Assembly (NCBI RefSeq): GCF_018343535.1 | Contig: NZ_JAGYPF010000004.1 | Span: 207,666 to 271,665 of the forward strand | Direction: 5' to 3' | DNA: 64,000 nucleotides | Source of the DNA: Neobacillus rhizophilus | GTDB taxonomy: Bacteria > Bacillota > Bacilli > Bacillales > Cytobacillaceae | Shown here: positions 27,491 through 36,468 of the stretch, in pieces | Numbering within the stretch: the first letter of the stretch is position 1 | Layout of the letters: each line of letters starts with the position of its first letter | Program-made: the position numbers and the translations under genes | The notes under the pieces: model-generated | The model's input: only the letters and a program-made list of their open reading frames with translations | The model's database searches: none | Told to the model about the DNA's origin: nothing

Positions 27491-28237
27491 ATGTCATTAA
27501 AAAGATTAGAAAATAAGATAGCTATGATTACTGGAGCCGGTAATGGAATTGGGAGAGGAACAGCCGCTTTATTCTCTCAGCATGGGGCAAAGGTTGTAAT
27601 AACGGATATTGATGAGGCTGGGCTTCAGGAAACATTGGGGATCATCCAGGCGAACGGAGGAGAGGCCATTTCTTTAAAACTAGATGTTTCTAAAGAAAAG
27701 GATTGGCAAGAAGTAATGTCGATAGTCGAGGATAACCTGGGCGGATTAGATATTCTGATGAATAATGCCGGTATCGGAGGAAGGGTAGGCTTAGCGGAAA
27801 CCTCTTTGGAAAGATTTGAAAAGGTCCAATCTATAAACTCTACTGGTGTTTTCTTAGGAATGAAATATGGATCAAATTTAATGAAAAAGACTGGCGGCGG
27901 TTCCATTATTAATACATCATCCATGTACGGAATAGTTGGCAGTCCCAGTAGTACGGCCTATCATGCTTCAAAAGGGGCTGTAAGACTTATGACCAAATCC
28001 GCAGCGCTTGAGCTAGCAAAGGACTTAATCCGAGTGAATTCGATTCATCCTGGCGTAATTGAAACAAACATGTCCGGTGCGAAAAACGGTGAACATTTCT
28101 TAAAGGATAAAACACCTTGGCCTCATTTGGGGGAACCAATTGATATTGCATACGGTGCACTTTATTTAGGTTCCGATGAGTCCCGTTTTGTAACAGGTAC
28201 AGAGTTGGTGATAGACGGTGGTTTTACAGCTCAATAA
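27491..28237 (+). CDS. Short-chain dehydrogenase/reductase, copy 1
   Basis: 248 residues, classical SDR. NAD-binding TGAGNGIGRG is near residues 13-22, ITDIDEAG suggests an NAD preference (Asp after the second strand), NNAG is near 90, the catalytic Ser is in NTSSMYG and YHASK is in place. It ends VIDGGFTAQ. Closely similar to the SDR at 28582 (same YHASKGAVRLMTKSAALELA block), so the two arose by duplication. Probably oxidises a secondary alcohol to a ketone in the catabolic island. A terminator upstream suggests a separate or read-through transcript. AGAAAGGA ribosome site. Confidence 0.88.
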   Translation: MSLKRLENKIAMITGAGNGIGRGTAALFSQHGAKVVITDIDEAGLQETLGIIQANGGEAISLKLDVSKEKDWQEVMSIVEDNLGGLDILMNNAGIGGRVGLAETSLERFEKVQSINSTGVFLGMKYGSNLMKKTGGGSIINTSSMYGIVGSPSSTAYHASKGAVRLMTKSAALELAKDLIRVNSIHPGVIETNMSGAKNGEHFLKDKTPWPHLGEPIDIAYGALYLGSDESRFVTGTELVIDGGFTAQ

Positions 28238-28370
28238 TGTATCGAATGGCTGTTTAAGAGATGCCCTGATAATATTCATTGTTGATTTTCGTATGGTAAG
28301 AGAATTCATATGCGGAGAATTTCCGGCTAATGTATAAAGAGGCAGCTTAACAAGCAAATATAAGCGAAGA

Positions 28371-28497
28371 AATTCCGATTAACTGCTCTAAATAAGACAA
28401 AATCCAAAGATTTGGATCAAATAAACGGAAAAACTTCCTTTATTTTTAAGGAAATAAGGGTATTTCCAAATTTAAACGGAATTTTTCCGTTTATTTT
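28371..28497. other. Nested inverted repeats between the two SDR genes
   Basis: Outer arms AATAAACGGAAAAACTTCC (from 28420) and GGAATTTTTCCGTTTATT (ending about 28496) are inverted copies with one base inserted. Inside them GGAAATA-AGGG-TATTTCC (28450-28467) is a perfect stem. The remaining part of the 28238-28581 gap is AT-rich with no promoter I can support. Confidence 0.65.
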
Positions 28498-28581
28498 CAA
28501 ACACAGTAAAATCAAAATTCAGTAATAACAGAGCCTAGAAAATAGTCCATTAATAGTTAAGATGAGAAGGGGATAGGTACG

Positions 28582-29331
28582 ATGACAGAAAAAAGATTAG
28601 AAAATAAAGTCGCAATTATTACCGGAGCTGCAAATGGTATTGGTAGAGAGGAAGCCATATTATTTGCTGAAAATGGTGCAAAGGTAGTTGTAACCGATAT
28701 TAACGAAGAAGCCCTTCAAAAGACTGTCGAAGCCATTAGAATGCAGGGAGGAGAAGCAATTGGCATCAGGCATGATGTCTCTGTTGAAGAGGATTGGCAA
28801 GAAGTCATCTTGAAAACAGAAGCAGAATTTGGCCAATTGGACATTCTTTTAAACAATGCGGCAATTTTAAGCAGAAATGGATTAGCAGAAACAACTGTGG
28901 ATGAATTTTTAAAGATTCAATCCGTTAACTCCGCAGGAACTTTTTTAGGAATGAAGTATGGAGCAGCATTAATTAAGAAAACATCAGGTAAAGGATCAAT
29001 CATCAATACCTCATCTGGATCAGGCTTGGTTGGAACTCCAGGAAGTACTGCCTACCATGCCTCAAAGGGTGCAGTTAGGTTAATGACCAAATCTGCAGCA
29101 TTGGAACTAGCTAAGGACTTTATTCGGGTGAATTCCATTCATCCAGGAGTCATTGAAACAGCAATGTCGGGCGGCAAAGACGGCAAACACTTTTTGAGTG
29201 AAAAAATCCCTATGAAGTGTTTAGGGAAACCGATTGATATTGCCTATGGTGCCCTTTATTTAGCTTCGGATGAGTCCCGATTTGTAACTGGTTCAGAGTT
29301 AATTATCGATGGCGGATATACAGCTCAATAA
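28582..29331 (+). CDS. Short-chain dehydrogenase/reductase, copy 2
   Basis: 249 residues, classical SDR with TGAANGIGRE, a VTDINEE strand end (NAD type), NNAA in place of NNAG, the catalytic Ser in NTSSGSG, and YHASKGA. It shares most of its sequence with the SDR 345 bp upstream but differs in the substrate loop (SGGKDGKHFLSEKIPMKC). Two paralogs may handle two alcohol oxidations or two stereoisomers. A strong terminator follows. Confidence 0.88.
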   Translation: MTEKRLENKVAIITGAANGIGREEAILFAENGAKVVVTDINEEALQKTVEAIRMQGGEAIGIRHDVSVEEDWQEVILKTEAEFGQLDILLNNAAILSRNGLAETTVDEFLKIQSVNSAGTFLGMKYGAALIKKTSGKGSIINTSSGSGLVGTPGSTAYHASKGAVRLMTKSAALELAKDFIRVNSIHPGVIETAMSGGKDGKHFLSEKIPMKCLGKPIDIAYGALYLASDESRFVTGSELIIDGGYTAQ

Positions 29332-29340
29332 TTATGATGA

Positions 29341-29382
29341 AAAGGCGCTTGGAATTGCACTCTATTCCAAGTGCCTTTTTTG
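29341..29382 (+). terminator. Terminator after the second SDR gene
   Basis: AAAGGCGCTTGGAAT (29341-29355) pairs with ATTCCAAGTGCCTTT (29364-29378) with one G-T wobble, then TTTT. Confidence 0.85.
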
Positions 29383-29416
29383 TCAAAACATGAGCGTGTT
29401 ATTTTTGGAACCTTGA

Positions 29417-29434
29417 TGTTTCAAAGATGAAACA
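29417..29434. promoter_or_regulatory. Enhancer palindrome upstream of the acyl-CoA operon
   Basis: Perfect palindrome TGTTTCA-AAGA-TGAAACA, about 90 bases upstream of the sigma-54 promoter at 29517. The same word recurs at 36063 and, with one change, at 25245. Probable binding site of the sigma-54 activator at 39601. Confidence 0.72.
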
Positions 29435-29516
29435 CAAAATGTGCCGTCTAAAAAAGTTCTAACAAGTTTGTGGTGGAAAATCAGAATTTGCTGGGTTTTA
29501 TAGTGGAAATTTAGAT

Positions 29517-29532
29517 TGGCACGATTATTGCA
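29517..29532 (+). promoter_or_regulatory. Sigma-54 promoter before the acyl-CoA operon
   Basis: TGGCAC-GATTA-TTGCA, exact -24/-12 elements with the consensus G after TGGCAC. It is 48 bases before the ATG at 29580 and drives the block 29580-35999. Confidence 0.92.
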
Positions 29533-29579
29533 AGTATTAATGATAAGGATATTAATTTCAAATAGAGAGGAGTAATCGA

Positions 29580-31703
29580 ATGGCTTCACAGAAAAGTTTA
29601 GAGGCTCTTTTTCAACCCAAGAGTATCGCGATTATCGGGGCAAGTCCCGACAGCAATAAATTGGGCGGAAGACCTTTAAATTATTTACAAAGAAATGGCT
29701 ATAAAGGCCAAATTTTTCCGATAAATCCAAATTACAACGAAATATCTGGTTTGAAGTGTTATTCCAGCCTTCTAGACATAGTAGAAGATATCGATTTAGC
29801 GATCATTTCACTGCCGAGCAAATTGGTAGTCAACGTATTAAAACAATGTGCAGAAAAAGGGGTTAAGGCAGCGGTCATCTTTAGCTCCGGCTTTTCCGAA
29901 ATTGGTGAAGAGGGAAGAAAACTGCAGGAAGAAATGACGGCGATTTCAAAGAAAAGCGGGATTAGGATACTAGGACCCAACACACTTGGAATGTTTAACC
30001 TTAAGTCTGAGGTATTTGCTACTTTTTCAACCATCTTGGAAAAGCAAACGCCGCTTAAAGGCAACATTGGTTTTGTCAGTCAAAGCGGAGCATTTGGTTC
30101 CCACGTTTTTACGCTCGCTAGACAAAATTTTATCGGCTTCAGCCATTTTGTCGCAACTGGAAATGAAAGCGATATCGATGTGGCGGATTGTATTGAATTC
30201 CTTGCTGAAGATCCGGATACAGATGTAATCGCTTGCTATATGGAAGGCATTAAGGATGGAAATAAGTTAATCAACGCATTTAAACTGGCTGCTGAAAAGA
30301 AAAAACCTGTAATTGCCTTTAAGGTTGGAAAAACGAATGCAGGACAACGAGCTGCCCTTTCGCATACAGGTTCCTTAGCCGGATCGGATCAAGTGTTTAA
30401 TGCCATTGCAAAACAGTACGGAGTATATCGGGCCGAAACGATTGAAGAATTTATCGACGCAGCCTACGCTTGCTCCATGCTTCCGCTCCCAAAAGGAGAT
30501 AAAGCGGCTGTCTTTACCGTATCGGGTGGAGTTGGCATTCTGCTAGCAGACCAATTGACGGAAGCATCGTTAACTGTACCGGAGCCTTCAGTTGAAGTGC
30601 AGCAGCAGCTTAGTGATCTTCTGCCGATTGCAGGAGTAAAAAATCCAATTGATACAACCGCACAATTAAACACAAGGCAAAATTTATTACAAGATTTTAT
30701 GGAAATTGTTCTTTCCAGCGGGGAGTACGACTCCGCTATTGTTTTCCTAGCCTTTGGCGGACTGTATCCTGAACATGCGCAAAACCACATTCGATCCATT
30801 TCTAACATTGCCGGAAAGTATAAAGAAACTCCGATTATTACCGTTTCGCTGAACTCGGAGGCTTCGAAAAAATCATTTATGGAAAAGCGGTTAGCTGTCA
30901 TTGAGGATCCTTCCCGGGCGGTAAATGCCATGAAAGCCCTTAAATATTTCAGCCAATTCTATAAGGAAGAATTCGAGACTGCTAGATTTGACGGAATGAA
31001 CGGCGTATCATTTGACAATCTTCCATCCGTGCTAACAGAACATAAAAGTAAAGAAATACTTAAACATATCGGAATTCCAATCACGAAAGAACAACTAGCT
31101 GCAACACTCGCGGAAGCAAAAATAATGGCAAGAGAAATTGGGTATCCAGTTGCCCTTAAAGGGATGTCCCCACAAATCTTGCATAAGAGTGACAAAGGGC
31201 TCGTCCAGTTAAACATCACGAATGAAGAAGAATTGGAAGAAAAGTTTTCTTTTATTAAGCAGCAAATCAGCTTAACCGAAAAGGCAGAATACGAGGGTAT
31301 TCTAGTCCAGGAAATGCTGTCAAAGGATTCTGTGGAAATGTTCATCGGAGCAAATCAGGACCCTGTTTTCGGGCAAATGATTCTCGTCGGTTTAGGCGGA
31401 ATTCATATCGAAGTGTACAAAGATGCAGTCATGCGAAAGGCACCTATTTCCGAGAAAACCGCAGAAGAAATGCTAGATGAACTTCGCAGCAAAGCCTTAT
31501 TAAAAGGTTTTCGCGGGTCCGCACCTCGGGATCTGAAAGAATTGAGCCGAGTAGTAGCAAAGTTCAGCCAATTCATCTCGACCCATGATGAGATTGAGGA
31601 AATCGATCTAAATCCAATCATGGTCCATGCAGAAGGGGAGGGCGTAACCGTCGCGGATGCCCTGATTACTTTAAAGAAGAAAGCACTTTCAAATATTAAA
31701 TAA
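29580..31703 (+). CDS. NDP-forming acyl-CoA synthetase (ACD/Pat-like), fused subunits
   Basis: 707 residues: CoA-binding Rossmann domain (about 8-135, FQPKSIAIIGASPDSNKLG), succinyl-CoA-ligase-like domains (about 140-460, with SQSGAFG and the phospho-His region HTGSLAGSD), then an ATP-grasp domain (about 490-700, ALKGMSPQILHKSDKGLV). This is the layout of ADP-forming acetate/acyl-CoA ligases. It would activate a carboxylic acid to its CoA thioester, or recover ATP from one. A second, AMP-forming ligase is at the end of the same operon, so two different acids may be involved. No N-acetyltransferase domain. Confidence 0.9.
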   Translation: MASQKSLEALFQPKSIAIIGASPDSNKLGGRPLNYLQRNGYKGQIFPINPNYNEISGLKCYSSLLDIVEDIDLAIISLPSKLVVNVLKQCAEKGVKAAVIFSSGFSEIGEEGRKLQEEMTAISKKSGIRILGPNTLGMFNLKSEVFATFSTILEKQTPLKGNIGFVSQSGAFGSHVFTLARQNFIGFSHFVATGNESDIDVADCIEFLAEDPDTDVIACYMEGIKDGNKLINAFKLAAEKKKPVIAFKVGKTNAGQRAALSHTGSLAGSDQVFNAIAKQYGVYRAETIEEFIDAAYACSMLPLPKGDKAAVFTVSGGVGILLADQLTEASLTVPEPSVEVQQQLSDLLPIAGVKNPIDTTAQLNTRQNLLQDFMEIVLSSGEYDSAIVFLAFGGLYPEHAQNHIRSISNIAGKYKETPIITVSLNSEASKKSFMEKRLAVIEDPSRAVNAMKALKYFSQFYKEEFETARFDGMNGVSFDNLPSVLTEHKSKEILKHIGIPITKEQLAATLAEAKIMAREIGYPVALKGMSPQILHKSDKGLVQLNITNEEELEEKFSFIKQQISLTEKAEYEGILVQEMLSKDSVEMFIGANQDPVFGQMILVGLGGIHIEVYKDAVMRKAPISEKTAEEMLDELRSKALLKGFRGSAPRDLKELSRVVAKFSQFISTHDEIEEIDLNPIMVHAEGEGVTVADALITLKKKALSNIK

Positions 31704-31731
31704 TAGATTAAAAATTTAGGAGTGAAAGAAC

Positions 31732-32964
31732 ATGGATTTTACAATTCCAGAGGAAACACAAGAAATTATTAAAGGATTAAAACAATTTATTGAAAAGGTA
31801 GTATTACCCCTTGAAAAGGAAAATCATGAGCTGTTATACAATGAACGGAACTACTATACGGAAGATGGACGCCACCACCCTAAAGTGGAGGAATTACGGA
31901 AGATTGTTCGGATGGAATCGGCGAAAGCAGGCTACTATACGATGTTTGGTGCAGAAGAGCTTGGCGGAGAACAACTCGGGCCAATGACAGCATTACTCGT
32001 CCAAGAGGCAATTAATATTTCGTATCCATTTAATAAGCTGGTTGATCCAATCGTCATCCCGTCACCATTTACCAACGGCTTATCACCAATTTTAACCGGC
32101 TTAAAAGAGGAATTGAAAGAGCGATATTTAGACGGAATCCGTTCTGGGGAAAAAACACTTTGCTTTGGTTTAACGGAACCGGATGCAGGATCAGATGTAT
32201 GGAGCATTAAAACGAATGCCGTAAAAGAAGGAAATGAATGGGTCATTAACGGCAGCAAACAATGGATTACAAATGCTGCCCACGCTGATTATTGCATGCT
32301 GTTCGCCGTGACAAATCCGGAATTGAAAGCGCAAAGAAAAGGCGGCATTACCTGCTTCTTCGTTGAAACGAGTACAGAGGGGTTCTCCGTTGACTCCGTT
32401 ATCCCAGTTATGGGTGAGTTAGGGGGAGAAGCATGTATCATTAGTATCGATAATCTCCGGATCCCAGATGAAAATGTAATTGGGGAAGTCGATAAGGGCT
32501 TTTCTATCGCCATAAATGGTATTAATACGGGAAGACTTGGGATGAGCGGGAAATGTATCGGTTCTGCTCAATGGGCATTAAAGAAGGCAGTAGAATATGC
32601 GGAAATTCGTAAAACCTTTGGTAAGCCAATTAAAGAACATCAAATGATTCAAGCTATGCTTGCAGAATCTGCTATGGATATTTATGCAGCCAGAAATATG
32701 GCCCTTAACTGTGCCTGGAAGATTGAAAGTAGTAAAAAACAACCTCGTAAGGAAATTTCAATGGTAAAGGCTTTTTGTACGGAAATGATGGGAAGAGTTT
32801 ATGATCGGGCCATGCAAATCCATGGTGGGGTAGGGATTTCCAATGAACTTGGATTAGAGCAGGGATACCGCCTGGCAAGGATTGTAAGAATTCCGGATGG
32901 CACCTCAGAAATTCACCGCCGAACCATTGCAAAAAGTTTACTAAGCGGAGATTTAACATTCTAA
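31732..32964 (+). CDS. Acyl-CoA dehydrogenase
   Basis: 410 residues with the three-domain ACAD layout: helical N-terminal domain, middle beta domain (FGLTEPDAGSDVWSIKTNAV, ITNAAHADY) and C-terminal helices (QIHGGVGISNELGLEQGYRL). The position of the catalytic base in the C-terminal RIPDGTSEIHRR loop holds Asp rather than the Glu of classical MCAD-type enzymes, a pattern also seen in ACAD10/11-like proteins. FAD-dependent alpha,beta-desaturation of an acyl-CoA is expected. Second gene of the operon, 28 bp after the synthetase. Confidence 0.9.
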   Translation: MDFTIPEETQEIIKGLKQFIEKVVLPLEKENHELLYNERNYYTEDGRHHPKVEELRKIVRMESAKAGYYTMFGAEELGGEQLGPMTALLVQEAINISYPFNKLVDPIVIPSPFTNGLSPILTGLKEELKERYLDGIRSGEKTLCFGLTEPDAGSDVWSIKTNAVKEGNEWVINGSKQWITNAAHADYCMLFAVTNPELKAQRKGGITCFFVETSTEGFSVDSVIPVMGELGGEACIISIDNLRIPDENVIGEVDKGFSIAINGINTGRLGMSGKCIGSAQWALKKAVEYAEIRKTFGKPIKEHQMIQAMLAESAMDIYAARNMALNCAWKIESSKKQPRKEISMVKAFCTEMMGRVYDRAMQIHGGVGISNELGLEQGYRLARIVRIPDGTSEIHRRTIAKSLLSGDLTF

Positions 32965-33024
32965 TATTTTTTTGGACAGATTGGGACATTCACCGATAAA
33001 AAAATCATTTTTAGGGAGCTTGCT

Positions 33025-33444
33025 ATGAAAAATGAATTGGTTCTTCGTGAAGAAGAATGGATGAAAAATAATCGGTTTCGGGATTTAATTGGACTTCAAA
33101 TTGAGGATATTGGTGATGGAACCGCAACTTTATCCTTGGCAGTACAGGACCAATTGCTGCAAGGGGCAGGAATGGTTCACGGCGGTGTGATTACTACATT
33201 AATAGATTCGGTCATTGGTTCGGCTGTAAGGAGCGTAATGTCTGAACAGACGATTAGTTTAACCGCGGAGCTAAACATCAACTTTTTTCGGCCGGCCACA
33301 CAAGGAAGAATTTTTGCGGGAGGCAGAGTCATTAACAGAGGGAAACTGCTTGCTGTCGGTGTTGGCGATGTCAAGGATGAAGCTGGAAAATTGCTGGCTA
33401 CTGGCAGGGCGACTTATGTTTTAAAGGATATTTCAAAGAAATAA
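33025..33444 (+). CDS. PaaI-family hotdog thioesterase
   Basis: 139 residues, hotdog fold with GAGMVHGGVITTLIDSVIGSA (HGG motif at the active site) and the parallel strands SLTAELNINFFRPA and GRATYVL. It would hydrolyse a small or aromatic acyl-CoA, releasing CoA from dead-end intermediates. It lies between the dehydrogenase and crotonase genes. AGGGAG ribosome site. Confidence 0.85.
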   Translation: MKNELVLREEEWMKNNRFRDLIGLQIEDIGDGTATLSLAVQDQLLQGAGMVHGGVITTLIDSVIGSAVRSVMSEQTISLTAELNINFFRPATQGRIFAGGRVINRGKLLAVGVGDVKDEAGKLLATGRATYVLKDISKK

Positions 33445-33481
33445 TTGATTCAATACTAAAACAAGGAATGGGTGAATTTTT

Positions 33482-34276
33482 ATGGAAGATCAATTAGTCC
33501 TCATTGAGAAAAAAGGGAGAATTGCATACGTAATCCTAAATCGTCCTGATAAATTAAATGCACTAAGCAGGGAGCTATTCCAAGCCTTCGACAAGGCCCT
33601 TGACGAGCTTGAAAAAGATCAGGATATCAGTGTGTTAATCATTAAAGGAAATGGCAGGGCTTTTAGCGTCGGGTACGATGTCGGCAAATACAGGGAGCCT
33701 AGCGTCACGGAGGACAGAGATTACTTGGAAGAATGCACACGGCGCTGGCTTAGACTGTGGGAATATCCGAAACCGGTCATTGCCCAAGTTCAGGGCTTTG
33801 CTTTAGCGGGAGGGACCCAAATGCTAGCTTGCTGCGATATTGTCATTACGGATAAGAAGGCTCAATTTGGTTTCCCATCCTTGCCTCTTGGCGGGGGATT
33901 TGTCGGCATCTATTGGGGCTGGCATGTCGGGCCGCAACGGGCAAAAATGTTAGATCTTACAGCAGGAAGCCGGATAAGTGGAGAAAAAGCTGTCCAATAT
34001 GGGTTTGCCGCCGAATGCTTTGATGCGGATTGTCTTGAAGAAGAAACACTTAAAATTGCAAGAGGCATTGCTAAAACGCCAGCAGATGTCCTAAAGCTGA
34101 AAAAGATGGCCCATAATCGGATTATGGATTTACAAGGGTTCCGTACAGGCTTGATGTATGGACCTGAACAGGATGCGATTATCCATACGGCGGAAGGAAT
34201 CAAATTAATGTACCGTAAAATAAATGAACTAGGCTTAAAAGGCACAATTGAGTGGTTTAACAGCCAGGAAGTATAG
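33482..34276 (+). CDS. Crotonase-superfamily protein (enoyl-CoA hydratase-like) lacking both usual glutamates
   Basis: 264 residues with the crotonase core: oxyanion-hole segments AFSVGYDVGKY and GFALAGGTQMLACCD, then FGFPSLPLGGGFVG. In standard hydratases the second segment reads GGGCEL and the third FGxPE; here the two acid positions are Gln113 and Ser133. Water addition by the normal two-Glu mechanism is therefore unlikely. Other crotonase reactions (isomerisation, C-C cleavage, ring opening or thioester hydrolysis) should be considered. 37 bp after the thioesterase gene, within the acyl-CoA operon. Confidence 0.82.
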   Translation: MEDQLVLIEKKGRIAYVILNRPDKLNALSRELFQAFDKALDELEKDQDISVLIIKGNGRAFSVGYDVGKYREPSVTEDRDYLEECTRRWLRLWEYPKPVIAQVQGFALAGGTQMLACCDIVITDKKAQFGFPSLPLGGGFVGIYWGWHVGPQRAKMLDLTAGSRISGEKAVQYGFAAECFDADCLEEETLKIARGIAKTPADVLKLKKMAHNRIMDLQGFRTGLMYGPEQDAIIHTAEGIKLMYRKINELGLKGTIEWFNSQEV

Positions 34277-34379
34277 CAAATCATTTTTTCTAAAAAATAG
34301 CAGTCTATTAAACATTGGGGACCTAGTGCTACGCGTATTTTTCTCCCCAAAAAATCCAATAAAACAGGGAGGGATATTT

Positions 34380-35999
34380 ATGATGGAAACGCGGCTAACA
34401 ATTGATAAACTACTGTACAGGGCAGAAAAATACTTCCCGACGAAAGAAGTTATCTCCAGAACTGAAAATGGCATGATCCGCTTAACTTATGAGGAATTTG
34501 CCAAAAGAACCCGTTCGTTGGCGAGTGCTTTGCAAACGCTTGGGGTTAAAAGAGGAGATCGGGTCGGGACATTTGCCTGGAATGATCACCGGCATTTGGA
34601 AGCGTATTTTGCTATTCCCAGCATGGGTGCGGTTTTGCACACCATCAATATCAGGCTTTCTTCCGAACATCTTGCTTATATTATAAACAATGCCGAAGAC
34701 AAGATACTGCTTGTCGATAAAGGGCTATATCCTTTAATTGAGAACATAATAGATAAAATTCCAACCGTAAAGGCAATTATCATCATGTCGGAAGAGGCTG
34801 AGCTACCCCGTACGGAGGAAAAACATCTCTATAACTATGAATTGCTTATTGCAACCGGTGATAATAGTTTCTTGTTTCCAGATGATATAGGCGAAAATGA
34901 AGCTGCTGGATTATGTTACACTTCGGCAACGACCGGAAACCCAAAAGGCGTATTATCTACCCATAGAAGTATCGTATTGCATAGCATGATGCTCGGTCTT
35001 ACGGATACGATGGGGTTGTCTGAGGAAGATCGAGCGATGCATGTGGTACCGATGTTTCACGTAAACGCGTGGGGATTTCCTTTTGCGTCCGTTTGGTTTG
35101 GCACGACTCAAATATTGCCTGGCCCAAACTTTACTTCGCAAACACTCTTGGAATTGATAGAGTCTGAACGTGTAACGATAACGGCAGGTGTACCGACTGT
35201 ATGGATCGGGGTTCTAAATGAATTGAATAGAAGAAGTTATGATTTATCCAGCCTGCGTTATATCCTATGCGGTGGGTCGGCTGCATCGAAAGGGTTGATT
35301 TCCTCATTTATGGAAAAATACAACGTGCCGATCATGCATGCTTACGGGATGACAGAAACGGGACCGGTGGCTACAGTCAGCAAACTAAAAAGCTATCATC
35401 AAAATCTATCAGCAGAAGAAAAAATAAACCAGCTTACTAAACAGGGAATACCAGTGCCTTTGATAGATGTTAATGTCATAAATGAGTCTGGAGAAGTAAA
35501 AATGGACGGTGAAGAGATGGGGGAGGTCCTCTTTAGGGGGCCATGGATTACTGACCATTACTATAAAAAGCCGGAGCAAACGGCAGAGGCTATCAAGGAA
35601 GGCTGGCTTTATTCCGGAGATATAGCAACGATTGATGATGCCGGGTATATCAAAATAGTAGACCGAACGAAAGATTTGATCAAAAGCGGCGGCGAATGGA
35701 TTTCTTCTGTACAGCTTGAGAATGCGCTAATGACCCATGAAGCTGTATTTGAAGCTGCGGTCATTGCGATTCCCCATCCGAAATGGCAGGAACGGCCTGT
35801 AGCCTTTGTCGTTTTGCACGACAATTATAAAGATAAGGTGACAAGGGATGAGTTGCTAGCTTATTTAGCACCCCAGTTTGCTAAATGGTGGCTGCCGGAC
35901 GACATTTTATTTATCCAGGAAGTACCGAAAACAGGTGTTGGAAAGTTCCTAAAAAGGAAACTTCGCGAAGAATATGAGAACTTTTTCGTTAAAGAATAG
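34380..35999 (+). CDS. AMP-forming acyl-CoA synthetase (fatty-acid/aryl-acid CoA ligase)
   Basis: 539 residues from the ATG at 34380, with GGGAGGG upstream. The ANL-superfamily motifs are in order: CYTSATTGNPKGVLSTHRS (P-loop), MFHVNAWGFPF, HAYGMTETGP, YSGDIATIDDAGYIKIVDR (with the adenylate-binding Asp) and KSGGEWISS. The final motif PKTGVGKFLKRKLRE carries the catalytic Lys. It is similar in layout to long- or medium-chain acid:CoA ligases. Last gene of the operon; a 469-bp regulatory gap follows. Confidence 0.92.
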   Translation: MMETRLTIDKLLYRAEKYFPTKEVISRTENGMIRLTYEEFAKRTRSLASALQTLGVKRGDRVGTFAWNDHRHLEAYFAIPSMGAVLHTINIRLSSEHLAYIINNAEDKILLVDKGLYPLIENIIDKIPTVKAIIIMSEEAELPRTEEKHLYNYELLIATGDNSFLFPDDIGENEAAGLCYTSATTGNPKGVLSTHRSIVLHSMMLGLTDTMGLSEEDRAMHVVPMFHVNAWGFPFASVWFGTTQILPGPNFTSQTLLELIESERVTITAGVPTVWIGVLNELNRRSYDLSSLRYILCGGSAASKGLISSFMEKYNVPIMHAYGMTETGPVATVSKLKSYHQNLSAEEKINQLTKQGIPVPLIDVNVINESGEVKMDGEEMGEVLFRGPWITDHYYKKPEQTAEAIKEGWLYSGDIATIDDAGYIKIVDRTKDLIKSGGEWISSVQLENALMTHEAVFEAAVIAIPHPKWQERPVAFVVLHDNYKDKVTRDELLAYLAPQFAKWWLPDDILFIQEVPKTGVGKFLKRKLREEYENFFVKE

Positions 36000-36024
36000 A
36001 CCAAATATAATTTCCAACTTTTGT

Positions 36025-36078
36025 GTTTCAAATGTTTTGACCTGTTTCAAAGGTTTCAATATGTTTCAATTTTGAAAC
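36025..36078. promoter_or_regulatory. Cluster of GTTTCA half-sites with one perfect palindrome
   Basis: GTTTCA occurs at 36025, 36044, 36053 and 36063; the last forms the palindrome GTTTCA-ATTT-TGAAAC (36063-36078). It lies about 145-200 bases upstream of the sigma-54 promoter at 36222, the expected enhancer position. Confidence 0.68.
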
Positions 36079-36221
36079 GTTTTATTTTGCTACGTGGCGC
36101 ATAGCAATTATTTGGATGGATATAAGGTTTGTTTTAGTAGGGGACTTTTTCCTAAAATGTATAGAAATTGTGGTGGTCCAGGCAGGGTTTCACAGACTAA
36201 TGGCCATTAGCGATTAAGTTG

Positions 36222-36237
36222 GCACAATATTTGCATT
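36222..36237 (+). promoter_or_regulatory. Sigma-54 promoter before the monooxygenase-TRAP genes
   Basis: TGGCAC-AATAT-TTGCA, exact -24/-12 elements. The gene starts 232 bases downstream, leaving an unusually long leader that includes an AAAGTG...CACTTT inverted repeat near 36244-36267 and otherwise AT-rich sequence. Confidence 0.9.
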
Positions 36238-36468
36238 ATTAAAAGTGAAAGGAATTTTCCCACTTTAGTAAAGAAAGCCCATGGGATTTATTGTGTCTTT
36301 TAAAGGGATTTTGTCTGAATATGTCAAATTGATATGTTTAGGAATTTTTCCATTGTAAGGGTTTTCAGTTGAGCTATCCATTCAAATAAAAATTAATTAG
36401 TTCGAAAGTGGAAGTTTAAATTCTTTATTAATATTAAACAGCTAATAAATTTTGAAAGGAATGTTAAT

